Of a stretch of DNA of 49,729 bases, positions 33,685 through 42,681 are shown one piece after another. Under the pieces are notes generated by a model. It was not told where the DNA came from and did no database searches. It was given only the letters and a program-made list of their open reading frames with translations. A program made the position numbers and the translations under genes. The stretch covers positions 1 through 49,729 of the forward strand of contig PWKN01000176.1 in assembly GCA_003559735.1 (NCBI GenBank), read 5' to 3'. How positions within the stretch are numbered: position 1 is the stretch's first letter; each line of letters opens with the position of its first letter. Source of the DNA: Bacteroidales bacterium (GTDB lineage Bacteria > Bacteroidota > Bacteroidia > Bacteroidales > UBA7960).

Positions 33685-36357
33685 TCAGATATCAAGGTAA
33701 TAATGTTCGAAGAAATGCCTGTAGGCATCAAGTTCTTTTTCCTGGTAGAACAGCGGATAATTATCAACAGAGATGACGTAATACTCTATTGTGTTGCCGT
33801 CCGGATCCAGCTCCGACAAATTTTCTGACTGCATGATGGTCCGGTAGTATTGCATGCCTGTTTCCTTGCCTTTAAAGTTTGTAACGGTAACAAGGTGCTT
33901 GCTCCCTTCAAAATAAATGTTGCTGACTGCCAGTTCCGTATCGGCATAGACCTCTTTGTTGAAATTATTGACAATGTTGTTCAGATCGCGGGGGTCGTGG
34001 TGGTTGTCATTCACAATCAGCACAAAGAAATGGGCCGCATCAGGAGAGAAGGTGAAGGGGGAGGATATGGGTGCACGTTCTCGTTGAACATTCGATTCAG
34101 AGGGCGGGCGGACTTCATCACTTCCGGATGAAGCGATCATGGAATCACCAGCGTCCAGGGAAGCGAGCAATGTGGAGGCTGGCTGGTGGACAGGTGTGTC
34201 GTGGAATTCATCAACCACCCTTTGCAGTTCTGACACAAATATGGCGTGACGCTCTGTTTTGGCCGTGGCTATGGCATGCAGGTAAGCAAAACGTGCTTTT
34301 AGCTCGCGCGATACTTCGAGTGTGTCGAGTGCCTCCATGTTTCGTCCAATTACATCATATCGTCCGGCGAAAAAGGCATTGTAGCTCTCCCTGTAAAGGT
34401 TGTCTGCCAGTGTCTGGCGTTCACGAATGCGGTCAGCATAGCCAGGGTCGCCGATGATCCTGGCATATTCACTGTCGGGATAGAGCTGAACAAGTGAATT
34501 TTTCACCCTTTCGGCTGCGGCAGCATCACCCTGCTCGCGAAGCATAAAATACAGATGGTAATATGCCGGCAGTTCCCTGTCTGTTTTCGGAAAGTACTCC
34601 ACAAGGGTCTCAAAACATCGTATGGCATTGGCGGGATCATTCAACTGGTCCTTGAACAACATGCCCTTGTTAAAGTACGCCTCCACCTGCCGGTTTTTTG
34701 AAACCAGCAACTGTTCTTCCGTGTTGGGGATGTTCCGGAGGTATTTTTCTTTATCGAATTCATCAAATACGAGGGTATCTTCCTCATGTTCCATGTCTTC
34801 AAAACCAGGCATGTCCATGCCAAAATCACCGGCGATCATTTGTTTGTTGCTGATGCGCCAGAGATCTTCCAGTGGTCTTTCACCAAAACGGCCGAAGAAT
34901 TCATTTTTCCCGTTGTCCATGGCAGTGGTATTATAGAAATACCAACCCCTGTCATGATCGCTCATCCCTCTTGTTTGGCGCGCCCTTTGTGCTGCATCGC
35001 GCATGGCTGCCTGTCTTTGCCTTTCGGCCTCTTCCCGTAGTCTCTGTTGTTCACGCAAATCCTCAATAATGGCTTCCACTATGGCTTCTTGTTCTGCAGC
35101 TGGCAAGGCAGCAAGGGTTTGCAGGCTGTCTTCGTGTGCGATGACCCTGCTCAGTTGTGTGAGGTTTGACAGCATTTGTTGCCTGCGGCGCACCAATTCA
35201 TAATCATCATAACTATGGGGAAGGAAAGTTGCCGCACTATCATAGTATTGGTTTGCCGTTTTATAATCGGGATGTTCAAAGAAAATCTCTCCCAGTCGCA
35301 GAAAGGACAGCCCTTTTTGCATGTCGTTTGTCTGACTCACTTCCGCTGATTTTCTTAACATGCTGATGGCCTCTTTTTCGTCACCCTGCCGCAAAGCAAG
35401 CTGGGCAAGTGCATAGTATATCTGGTCGCGGTACTCCCTGTTTCTTTCGGCCGATAGCATATCCATTAATTCATCACGGATAAACCCACTTCCCCCCACT
35501 GAAGGATCATATGCCATAGCCATGCCAATACTTGCCTGGAAAGCCATGTTGCGGTCGGGACGCATGCTGAGTACCTTTTCGAACGCTTGCTGTGCTTCGG
35601 CAAATTTTTCTGAATGGTGGTATAACTGGGCCTGGATAAAAGTCAACCGTACCCGTTCACTGCGGCTTTTTTCATAAGGGATCCCCATTTGAAGCTGACG
35701 GGCTGCTTCCGGGTATTTTCCCTGTCTTATGTAATAGTCGGCATAAGCCTTCCGGAACAGTGCTGTTGTTTCATCTGTCAGTATGCCGTTCCTGTAATGT
35801 TGTTCCAGCATATTGAACATCCGCAGGGCCTGTTCATACCTTTCCTGCTCATTGTAAGATTTTGCAATCCAAACCTTTGCATCGTGACTGCGGTGGGTGT
35901 CATACTGCCTGATAATGTACTCAAAGGTCAGGATGGCCAGGGTGTAATCCCTCTTGAAAAAATGGGAACGGCCGATCAGAAAATAAGACTCATCAATATA
36001 CCTGTTGTGCTCCTTACCCCTGATGTTCATCGAGTGGCGCCTGATGACCAGGCTGGCCTTTTCGTATGCAACATCCATGTTGCTGCTCACAGAACCAGCA
36101 TCCTGCTCCGTACCGTACCGAAAAATGGATAGAATTTGCTCATAGTTGTCGTTATGTAATTCCGCCAATTGCCCGACCCCATCCCGGTAACTCTCCCGTG
36201 CGTTGAAAAATCCGTTGTATTTGGCATTGATCGTATGGTATGCCCTGTTCACAAAGGAATCTTTCTGTGTGGAGCAACTCCCGGTCAGAAGCATGATCAC
36301 CACCAATGCAGCCTGTAAGGGGGGTGTCCTGAAAATCTGAATGTTCTGAAAATGCAT
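33685..36357 (-). CDS. porW: T9SS lipoprotein PorW/SprE, tetratricopeptide-repeat protein
   Basis: 890 residues. A short signal peptide ends in LLTGSC with lipidation expected at Cys28, followed by the SprE/PorW signature region (NAKYNGFFNARESYRDGV). Many TPR helices fill residues ~60-420 and ~590-740, with a Glu/Arg/Gln-rich coiled coil between them. The C-terminal ~130 residues form a conserved domain starting near AHFFVLIVND. SprE in Flavobacterium and PorW in Porphyromonas are needed for T9SS secretion, and PorW is reported to link the PorLM motor to the translocon. I chose the ATG at 36357. It is divergent from the M23 peptidase gene. Confidence 0.9.
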   Translation of the reverse strand: MHFQNIQIFRTPPLQAALVVIMLLTGSCSTQKDSFVNRAYHTINAKYNGFFNARESYRDGVGQLAELHNDNYEQILSIFRYGTEQDAGSVSSNMDVAYEKASLVIRRHSMNIRGKEHNRYIDESYFLIGRSHFFKRDYTLAILTFEYIIRQYDTHRSHDAKVWIAKSYNEQERYEQALRMFNMLEQHYRNGILTDETTALFRKAYADYYIRQGKYPEAARQLQMGIPYEKSRSERVRLTFIQAQLYHHSEKFAEAQQAFEKVLSMRPDRNMAFQASIGMAMAYDPSVGGSGFIRDELMDMLSAERNREYRDQIYYALAQLALRQGDEKEAISMLRKSAEVSQTNDMQKGLSFLRLGEIFFEHPDYKTANQYYDSAATFLPHSYDDYELVRRRQQMLSNLTQLSRVIAHEDSLQTLAALPAAEQEAIVEAIIEDLREQQRLREEAERQRQAAMRDAAQRARQTRGMSDHDRGWYFYNTTAMDNGKNEFFGRFGERPLEDLWRISNKQMIAGDFGMDMPGFEDMEHEEDTLVFDEFDKEKYLRNIPNTEEQLLVSKNRQVEAYFNKGMLFKDQLNDPANAIRCFETLVEYFPKTDRELPAYYHLYFMLREQGDAAAAERVKNSLVQLYPDSEYARIIGDPGYADRIRERQTLADNLYRESYNAFFAGRYDVIGRNMEALDTLEVSRELKARFAYLHAIATAKTERHAIFVSELQRVVDEFHDTPVHQPASTLLASLDAGDSMIASSGSDEVRPPSESNVQRERAPISSPFTFSPDAAHFFVLIVNDNHHDPRDLNNIVNNFNKEVYADTELAVSNIYFEGSKHLVTVTNFKGKETGMQYYRTIMQSENLSELDPDGNTIEYYVISVDNYPLFYQEKELDAYRHFFEHYYLDI

Positions 36358-36426
36358 GCAAATAGTAGGTTTGTCACAATGATAACTCACAAATGATAAA
36401 AATAGTATGGGAATATACGGATATGA

Positions 36427-36459
36427 CAAAATTAACAAGATTCTGCCATAACCGTCAAA
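36427..36459 (-). promoter_or_regulatory. porW promoter (TTTG-N21-TAATTTTG)
   Basis: Minus-strand TTTG (36459-36456), 21-bp spacer and TAATTTTG (36434-36427) match the Bacteroidota consensus. A leader of ~60 nt is expected before the porW ATG at 36357. Confidence 0.65.
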
Positions 36460-36464
36460 ATGAT

Positions 36465-36472
36465 TACTTTTG
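36465..36472 (+). promoter_or_regulatory. Candidate -7 box for the M23 peptidase-dxr genes (TACTTTTG)
   Basis: This is a perfect TAnnTTTG element 26 bp before the M23 ATG at 36499. TCTG, a 3/4 match to TTTG, lies 19 bp upstream. It is back to back with the porW promoter. Confidence 0.55.
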
Positions 36473-36498
36473 TAAAGTCAAGCATTTCTGGTCATACA

Positions 36499-37377
36499 AT
36501 GAACGAAGAAAAAAAACGCGGCGGATTTTTCAGGAAGCTTCATAACAAGTATCATCTTGTTATTATGAATGATGACACCCTTGAAGAGAAACTGAGTATC
36601 CGGATAACCAGGTTCAATGTGTTCGTTTTTACGGGTACCGCTGCCATTTTGCTGGTTATTGCCACCATCTATCTGATCGCATTTACGCCACTAAAGGAAT
36701 ACATTCCCGGGTATGCTGATTTTAACACCCGGAAGGTGTTGCGGGAACTGACACTCAGAGCCGACTCACTTGAACAGGATCTGCGGCAGAAGGATCTCTA
36801 TATCTTAAACATACGCAACATCATTGAGGGGAGGGACCTGGTTGAAGAGATCCCTGAAAATGTTGATGATCCGACGATTTTTTCCATTAACGAACTGCCC
36901 AGATCGGCAGAGGATTCCCTGCTGCGCGCGGAAATGGAACAAGCTTCGTACATAAATAATGACTATTGGCAAAACGGAGAGCCGTACCCTATGCAGCAGG
37001 CTTTTCACATTTCTTTTTTCCCGCCGTTAACAGGGATGATCAGCAGTCATTTCGATCCTGTAAAAAGTCACTATGGTGTGGATGTGGTTGCCGCCGATGA
37101 TGCGATCATCATGGCAACCCTCGACGGGACGGTTATTTTTTCGACCTGGACAATAGAAACGGGTTACACAATTGGTCTTCAACACGCGAACAATATCGTT
37201 TCGATCTATAAACACAACAGCAGTCTGCTGAAAGAACAAGGGGCCTTTGTTGAAGCAGGTGAAGCCATCGCTGTTATCGGAGATACCGGATTGTACTCAA
37301 CTGGTACCCACCTGCACTTTGAATTGTGGTTCAATGGCATTCCTGTCAACCCGGCCGATTATATCTCTTTTCAATGA
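36499..37377 (+). CDS. M23-family peptidoglycan endopeptidase, membrane-anchored
   Basis: 292 residues: a ~38-residue cytoplasmic N-terminus, one membrane helix (about 39-63), a helical segment, then a LytM/M23 domain from ~165. The zinc and catalytic residues are present: His191 and Asp195 in SHYGVDV, and His271/His273 in HLHFELW. It is likely a periplasmic endopeptidase cleaving peptide cross-links. I chose the ATG at 36499 over 36460. Its TGA overlaps the dxr ATG by 4 bp (ATGA), which suggests translational coupling. Confidence 0.92.
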   Translation: MNEEKKRGGFFRKLHNKYHLVIMNDDTLEEKLSIRITRFNVFVFTGTAAILLVIATIYLIAFTPLKEYIPGYADFNTRKVLRELTLRADSLEQDLRQKDLYILNIRNIIEGRDLVEEIPENVDDPTIFSINELPRSAEDSLLRAEMEQASYINNDYWQNGEPYPMQQAFHISFFPPLTGMISSHFDPVKSHYGVDVVAADDAIIMATLDGTVIFSTWTIETGYTIGLQHANNIVSIYKHNSSLLKEQGAFVEAGEAIAVIGDTGLYSTGTHLHFELWFNGIPVNPADYISFQ

Positions 37378-38558
37378 CAATCCCCATCAGAAAAAAAATA
37401 GCGGTACTTGGTTCAACAGGTTCTGTCGGACGGCAGGCATTGGAAGTGGTGAAAACCAATCCGGACCTGTTCTGCGCGGGGGTCCTGACAGCATGGAACA
37501 ATGCCAGTCTGCTTGTGGAGCAGGCAATTGAGCATATCCCTGAAGCTGTCGTCATAGGCAATGAAGACCACTACACCCAAGTGAGCAACGCCTTATCTTC
37601 GCTGCCCATCCAGGTATATGCCGGTGAACAGTCGGTTTGCAATGTTGTTTCTTTAACGGATGTTGACCTTGTCGTCAATGCCATTGTCGGACTTGCCGGA
37701 TTGTCACCGACCCTGAATGCCATCCGGAACAAAAAAAACATCGTCCTCGCCAATAAGGAAGCGCTGGCCGTGGCAGGCCACATCATCATGCCATTGGCAA
37801 ACGAACATGGTGTGGAGATACTCCCTGTCGATTCGGAGCATTCGGCCATATTCCAGTGCCTGACCGGTGAGGAATACAATACGGTGGAGAAGATCATCCT
37901 GACAGCCAGCGGTGGTCCGTTCCTCGGCATGAATAAGAGTCAGCTGAAACAGGTTACCATAGCAGAAGCCCTGGATCACCCCAATTGGTCAATGGGAAAT
38001 AAAACGACCATCGATTCTGCAACAATGATGAACAAGGGGTTGGAAATGATCGGTGCCAAATGGCTGTTCCGGTTGCAACCGGATCAGATCGAGGTTGTAT
38101 TGCATCCGCAGTCGGTTATCCATTCTGTGGTACAATTTACAGATGCAAGCATGAAAGCACAAATTGGACTGCCCGATATGAGGCAGCCCATTCTGTTTGC
38201 ACTCGGATACCCAAGGCGCATGCCGTCAAACTACCAGCGCTTCAGCTTTGCTGATTACCAGGAGCTGACCTTCAGGGTGGTTGATCCCGGCATGTTTGAA
38301 TGTCTGGATATGGCATCACTCGCCCTGCATAAAGGTGGAAATGCACCCTGTGTATTGAATGCAGCCAATGAGGTGGCCGTTTCAGGGTTTCTTGACGGGA
38401 GCATCAGGTTTTTGGATATACCGGCAGTTATAAGGAAATGTACCGGTGAAATGCCCTTTGCCAATATCCGGTCTCCTGAGGAGATCGTTCAATGCGATCG
38501 TGATACACGGACAATGGCAAGGGAGATGATCAAAACAATTTCATCCTGTTGCCGTTAA
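37374..38558 (+). CDS. dxr: 1-deoxy-D-xylulose-5-phosphate reductoisomerase
   Basis: Second step of the MEP isoprenoid pathway: DXP plus NADPH to MEP. 394 residues with the NADPH-binding GSTGSVG (13-19), ANKEALAVAG, the metal site PVDSEHSAIFQ, SGGPFLG, and NWSMGNKTTIDSATMMNKGLE as a two-part family signature. A longer frame begins at 37326, but MTIPIRKK at 37374 fits the family and overlaps the M23 stop codon. rseP lies 130 bp downstream; the dxr-rseP order is found widely in bacteria. Confidence 0.97.
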   Translation: MTIPIRKKIAVLGSTGSVGRQALEVVKTNPDLFCAGVLTAWNNASLLVEQAIEHIPEAVVIGNEDHYTQVSNALSSLPIQVYAGEQSVCNVVSLTDVDLVVNAIVGLAGLSPTLNAIRNKKNIVLANKEALAVAGHIIMPLANEHGVEILPVDSEHSAIFQCLTGEEYNTVEKIILTASGGPFLGMNKSQLKQVTIAEALDHPNWSMGNKTTIDSATMMNKGLEMIGAKWLFRLQPDQIEVVLHPQSVIHSVVQFTDASMKAQIGLPDMRQPILFALGYPRRMPSNYQRFSFADYQELTFRVVDPGMFECLDMASLALHKGGNAPCVLNAANEVAVSGFLDGSIRFLDIPAVIRKCTGEMPFANIRSPEEIVQCDRDTRTMAREMIKTISSCCR

Positions 38559-38688
38559 TCAATACATAGCGTGTCATAATCACAGTTCATTATGTGTCTG
38601 ATTTTTTAAAGCCAAAATGAAACCAGTTGGAATAAGTTTTTGAAAAGTCTGGAAAACAATCATATATAATTAATTATTCAATGTAGCA

Positions 38689-40011
38689 ATGGAAGTTCTA
38701 ATTAAAACAGCACAATTCTTGCTTAGTTTGTCTATCCTGATCCTCATACACGAATTCGGACACTTTATGTTCGCCCGCTTGTTCAGGATCAGGGTGGAAA
38801 AGTTTTATCTTTTTTTTAATCCGTGGTTCTCATTATTTAAGATCCGGCGGGGCGATACCGAATACGGCATGGGCTGGCTGCCCCTGGGGGGGTATGTCAA
38901 GATAGCAGGGATGATCGATGAGTCGATGGACAAACAGCAGATGAAACAACCCCCAAAACCTTATGAGTTCCGTTCGCGGCCTGCCTGGCAGCGATTGCTC
39001 GTCATGATAGGAGGCGTACTGTTCAACATTGTGCTGGCTGCGATGATATACGTGTTCATGCTGTTTATAATGGGCGATGAATACCTGCCGGTGAAGAACC
39101 TGGCATATGGCATTGAAGCCGAAGCCCTGGGCAAGAAAATGGGTCTTGAGTCGGGTGACCACATATTGGCCGTAAACGGGGAAGACCCCGGCGACTGGAT
39201 GTCCCTGCGTGCCGGTTTTGCCAGGGGAACGATCAATGAAGTGGATGTCAGGAGAAACGACAGCGTTTTCACCCTTTCCGTACCGGATGATTTTTATGGA
39301 AAGATCATCTCTGCCCGTGGAGAAGGTTTTATTTCCATACGGTTCCCTTTCATTATAAGTGCTTTTGTGGATGATTCACCGGCAGAGAAAGCGGGCCTTC
39401 AGGCAGGTGACCATATAAAGGGGATCGGGACCGATACCACATGGTCTTTTTCTGGTTTTGCGCGGACAATCAATGAGTATGCCGGGAAACAGACTACATT
39501 GCTGGTTGAAAGGGATGGCGAAACATTTGAAGTGGATGTGCATGTTCCGGAAGAAGCAAGGATCGGTGCTTATGTCAGGAACCCATACGATATGTTTGTT
39601 ACCGAACGGAGAGATTATTCGTTGATCGCTTCCGTTCCGGCTGGTATTTCCAGGGCATATACCACAACACGTGATTATTTTCGCGACTTGCGGCTGTTGT
39701 TCCGGCCTGAGGTGAGTGCCCGCGAAAGTCTGGGCGGATTCATTGCCATTGGAGGAATTTTCTCACCAAGTTGGGATTGGACCCACTTTTGTATGATGAC
39801 CGCGCTGCTTTCCATCATGCTTGCCGTGATCAACATCCTGCCCATACCTGCATTGGATGGCGGACATGTAATGTTTCTGTTGTATGAGATCATTGCAGGG
39901 AAAAAGCCACCGGACAGGTTCATGGAATATGCACAGATGATCGGAATGATCCTGTTGTTTGCATTGATCCTGATGGTGAACCTGAATGATGTGTTGCGCC
40001 TGTTCAGATAG
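38689..40011 (+). CDS. rseP: RseP-type site-2 protease
   Basis: 440-residue intramembrane zinc metalloprotease. HEFGH at 21-25 in the first membrane helix and LDGGH at 389-393 in the third give the zinc site. Two PDZ-like regions lie between (GLESGDHILAVNG and GLQAGDHIKGIG), followed by the last membrane helix. RseP cleaves anti-sigma factors and signal-peptide remnants. No anti-sigma gene is adjacent, so its substrate is unknown. Confidence 0.95.
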   Translation: MEVLIKTAQFLLSLSILILIHEFGHFMFARLFRIRVEKFYLFFNPWFSLFKIRRGDTEYGMGWLPLGGYVKIAGMIDESMDKQQMKQPPKPYEFRSRPAWQRLLVMIGGVLFNIVLAAMIYVFMLFIMGDEYLPVKNLAYGIEAEALGKKMGLESGDHILAVNGEDPGDWMSLRAGFARGTINEVDVRRNDSVFTLSVPDDFYGKIISARGEGFISIRFPFIISAFVDDSPAEKAGLQAGDHIKGIGTDTTWSFSGFARTINEYAGKQTTLLVERDGETFEVDVHVPEEARIGAYVRNPYDMFVTERRDYSLIASVPAGISRAYTTTRDYFRDLRLLFRPEVSARESLGGFIAIGGIFSPSWDWTHFCMMTALLSIMLAVINILPIPALDGGHVMFLLYEIIAGKKPPDRFMEYAQMIGMILLFALILMVNLNDVLRLFR

Positions 40012-40088
40012 AAACGTTTGGTGTTCAGTGATCCTGGCAAGACGATGGACACCAGAACCAATGACCACCATAAACACTGTCCGGCCTC

Positions 40089-41027
40089 ATGTCAGCACTC
40101 TTTAATACCACCATACTGGGCTCATCAGCTGCCATACCCACATCGCTGCGCCATACCTCCGCACAGGTCGTTCAACACCATAACCGGCGCTTCCTGATCG
40201 ATTGTGCCGAAGGAACGCAGATGCAGATGCGGCGTTTCAAGATCCCGTTAATGAAGATCAACCATGTGTTCATCAGTCATTTGCATGGCGACCACTACCT
40301 TGGCTTACCCGGACTCCTGTTTACCTTCCACCTGCTTGGGAGGGAAAAAGAGCTCCACGTATATTCACCGCCAGGTCTGCAGGAGATCATCGAAGTGCAA
40401 TACAAACTGTCAGAATTAACACCTTCTTTTCCCATATCGTATCATGAACTGACCCAGGGGAGACAGCCGGTCTATGAAGATGAAAAACTTTGCATAGAAA
40501 CCATTGCCATGGAGCACCGGATTCCAACCTACGGCTTTTTATTGAAGGAAAAACCGGAAGACCGGAAAATCATAAAGTCTGCCATAACAAAATACAATAT
40601 TCCCACAGATCAGATGCAGGGGATAAAAAAAGGGAGTGACCTTGTTGCTGCCAATGGAGCGGTTATCTCCAACAGTTTGATTACAAAGGATCCCCTGCCT
40701 TCCCGTTCCTATGCGTTTTGTTCAGATACAGCATATACCGAACGGTTTATTGACCAGGTAAAAGGGGTGGATCTGCTCTATCATGAAGCCACGTTCATGC
40801 ATGAAAAAGCGGACATTGCCCGTCAAAAAATGCACACCACCACAACAGAGGCAGCCAGTCTGGCAAGAAAGGCCGGGGTCAGGCAACTGATGATCGGTCA
40901 TTACTCTGCCCGTTACAAAGAACTGAGCGCATTCAGGGAAGAGGCGGCAAACATCTTTCCGCAGACTATACTTGCCAGGGAGGGCGATGTTGTGCCGGTT
41001 GGAAAACCATCATCACCAACAGGATAA
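40089..41027 (+). CDS. rnz: Ribonuclease Z
   Basis: tRNA 3'-processing endonuclease of the metallo-beta-lactamase fold. 312 residues, with FLIDCAEGTQMQMR and the zinc motif HLHGDH at 64-69, then an exosite region and FCSDTAYTE further on. The C-terminal HTTTTEAASLARKAGV and LIGHYSARY segments carry further ligands. It has the short bacterial form length. The 101-bp gap after it holds a partial copy of the lplA 3' end. Confidence 0.96.
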   Translation: MSALFNTTILGSSAAIPTSLRHTSAQVVQHHNRRFLIDCAEGTQMQMRRFKIPLMKINHVFISHLHGDHYLGLPGLLFTFHLLGREKELHVYSPPGLQEIIEVQYKLSELTPSFPISYHELTQGRQPVYEDEKLCIETIAMEHRIPTYGFLLKEKPEDRKIIKSAITKYNIPTDQMQGIKKGSDLVAANGAVISNSLITKDPLPSRSYAFCSDTAYTERFIDQVKGVDLLYHEATFMHEKADIARQKMHTTTTEAASLARKAGVRQLMIGHYSARYKELSAFREEAANIFPQTILAREGDVVPVGKPSSPTG

Positions 41028-41056
41028 ACGTATTGTTGCCGGTTTCCCCATTAACC

Positions 41057-41094
41057 GGTCAGAAAAACATCTCCAGCCATTCACCTGGCAACCT
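41057..41094. repeat. Direct repeat, copy 1: duplicated 3' end of lplA
   Basis: 38 bp identical at 37 positions to 41127-41164, 70 bp away. On the minus strand it still reads as RLPGEWLEMFF and stop, versus RLPGEWLKMFF and stop in the gene. It lies past the lplA stop codon and is presumably untranslated. Confidence 0.85.
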
Positions 41095-41126
41095 TATGAT
41101 TCTTCACCCAACGGAGAAGGCGGCAG

Positions 41127-41164
41127 GGTCAGAAAAACATCTTCAGCCATTCACCTGGCAACCT
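41127..41164. repeat. Direct repeat, copy 2: genuine 3' end of lplA
   Basis: Partner of 41057-41094. This copy holds the last codons and the TGA of lplA (minus strand). Confidence 0.85.
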
Positions 41165-42109
41165 GTTTGTCCCCGAAGGGATCAATGCCTGTTCCCGGAG
41201 CACGCATAAGACATCACCGGCCTCATGCCTCTTGCCTTCCAGGTTTGTTCCCACTGCAAGCCACTCAGGGGGCAACCCCGTGCCTCCTATTTGTGCCGAG
41301 GTGATGATCCCGTTTTTAACCTGCAGCTCTACCCTCATGTCGATTTGATGCCACGAACCCTTTCCGTGAAATGAATAGGCAGGGGAATAGGAAAAGTTCC
41401 ATTCCCACTGACTGTATTTTTTTTCCGCAAGTGATCGTACCTTCTGGTCGTCTTCCTCTGCTAAGGCATAAGCCCCCTCGGACCCAAACCTCGCTGACAG
41501 GTATGCAGATAACTGTTCCATGAAGACATCCATCTGCGGGGCATCCGTCAGGTAGTCTGCAATGTTCGCCACGCGGCTCCTGATGGATTGTACACTTTTA
41601 TCCTTATAGCGCCCTGCCTGTATCCTGATGCTTTCATTCAGGAGATTAAGATCTGCATCATACAAAAGGGTACCATGGTGCAGAACCCGGTTCTTATATA
41701 CATGTCCGGCGTTCCCCGACACTTTATACCCATTTACGCGGATGTTGTTTTTCCCTTCAAAGGTTGCGGGTATGCCCAAACTTTGCAGAAAACCGGTTAC
41801 CGGGGCTGTATGCTTTTTAAAGTCTACCAGCTTGCCGGTCTCTCCATTGCCGATAAAGGTAAAGCTCAGGTTGCCCGGACCATGAAAAACCGTGCCTCCG
41901 CCCGAAAGTCTGCGATACACATTGATGCCGTTTGCATATATATAGGGGTAGTTGACCTCGGCCAGGGCATTTTGATGTTTTCCAACGATCACACATGGTT
42001 TTTCCGAATGCCATAGCAGGAAGAACTCCTTGCTGGAATTACGCAACAGGTATTCTTCAAGGGCAAGACAGTAGCATGCATCGTTTCGTATGTTTTTTAC
42101 CGGGATCAT
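41129..42109 (-). CDS. lplA: Lipoate-protein ligase
   Basis: Attaches lipoate, via lipoyl-AMP, to E2 and GcvH lipoyl domains. 326 residues, with RRLSGGGTVFHGPGNLSF from residue 66, NNIRVNGYKVSGNAG carrying the catalytic Lys, and LHHGTLLYDADL. The C-terminal domain of the long LplA form follows (from ~240). It would serve 2-oxoacid dehydrogenases such as the E1 at 3.3-5.4 kb. It stands alone, 103 bp downstream of the ferritin-like gene, and its final 38 bp are duplicated past its stop. Confidence 0.94.
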   Translation of the reverse strand: MIPVKNIRNDACYCLALEEYLLRNSSKEFFLLWHSEKPCVIVGKHQNALAEVNYPYIYANGINVYRRLSGGGTVFHGPGNLSFTFIGNGETGKLVDFKKHTAPVTGFLQSLGIPATFEGKNNIRVNGYKVSGNAGHVYKNRVLHHGTLLYDADLNLLNESIRIQAGRYKDKSVQSIRSRVANIADYLTDAPQMDVFMEQLSAYLSARFGSEGAYALAEEDDQKVRSLAEKKYSQWEWNFSYSPAYSFHGKGSWHQIDMRVELQVKNGIITSAQIGGTGLPPEWLAVGTNLEGKRHEAGDVLCVLREQALIPSGTNRLPGEWLKMFF

Positions 42110-42212
42110 CCTGTGGGGGTATTATAGCACCATAAATCGCTCCAACAAGCAAACCTTAGCCTGGCTTACCGGTTCTGTTTTTAACCTGTTTGCATGGTGT
42201 CTTGGGCATTGG

Positions 42213-42668
42213 TCAGTTGTCGCGCATCACGAAATCGTCGTATTCGATCTCAAAACGCAGTTTGTGTTTCGATTCTTCAACCGCCAATGCTTCAAATACC
42301 GTTTTGAGGCCGGGGTTGGTGGTACGTTCCGATAACCTGGTATAGAGCTTAAAGGCAGCCTTTTCCCGCTTCATGGCCAGAACCAGGGCATCGCGGTATG
42401 ACATCTCACTACCGGCACCCGTAGAAACCACATAATCGGCAATTTTCAGGTCACGGATCTTCTCCGCCTCCATGTCAAAAAGACCTTCGTCTTTTATTTT
42501 CTGCAGCCGGGCTTTGTGTCCAACTTCTTCACGGGCAAACTGCAGGAACACTTTACGCATCTCTTCGTTTTTCATCGTTTGTGCCAGGTTGGTGTAAAAG
42601 TCGACCGCTTCCTGTTCGCTTTGCATGGCAAAATCGAGGACCTCATTGATTGATTCAAATGTTTTCAT
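42213..42668 (-). CDS. Ferritin-like diiron protein (rubrerythrin family, no rubredoxin domain)
   Basis: 151 residues, a four-helix bundle with the diiron ligand pattern: Glu20, Glu48-x-x-His51, Glu102 and Glu132-x-x-His135. There is no CxxC pair, so the rubredoxin domain of classical rubrerythrin is missing. Such proteins reduce peroxide or handle iron in anaerobes, but they need an outside electron donor. I chose the ATG at 42668 over 42713. It lies only 13 bp after the stop of the large redox fusion gene and is probably in its operon. Confidence 0.9.
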   Translation of the reverse strand: MKTFESINEVLDFAMQSEQEAVDFYTNLAQTMKNEEMRKVFLQFAREEVGHKARLQKIKDEGLFDMEAEKIRDLKIADYVVSTGAGSEMSYRDALVLAMKREKAAFKLYTRLSERTTNPGLKTVFEALAVEESKHKLRFEIEYDDFVMRDN

Positions 42669-42681
42669 GGGTTTCCGGACC

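Noticed and set aside
42110-42150. E. coli-like promoter TTGTTG-N16-TATAAT ahead of lplA (minus strand)
   Set aside because: The primary sigma factor of Bacteroidota prefers TTTG/TAnnTTTG, so this match is probably chance in AT-rich DNA; kept only as a note.
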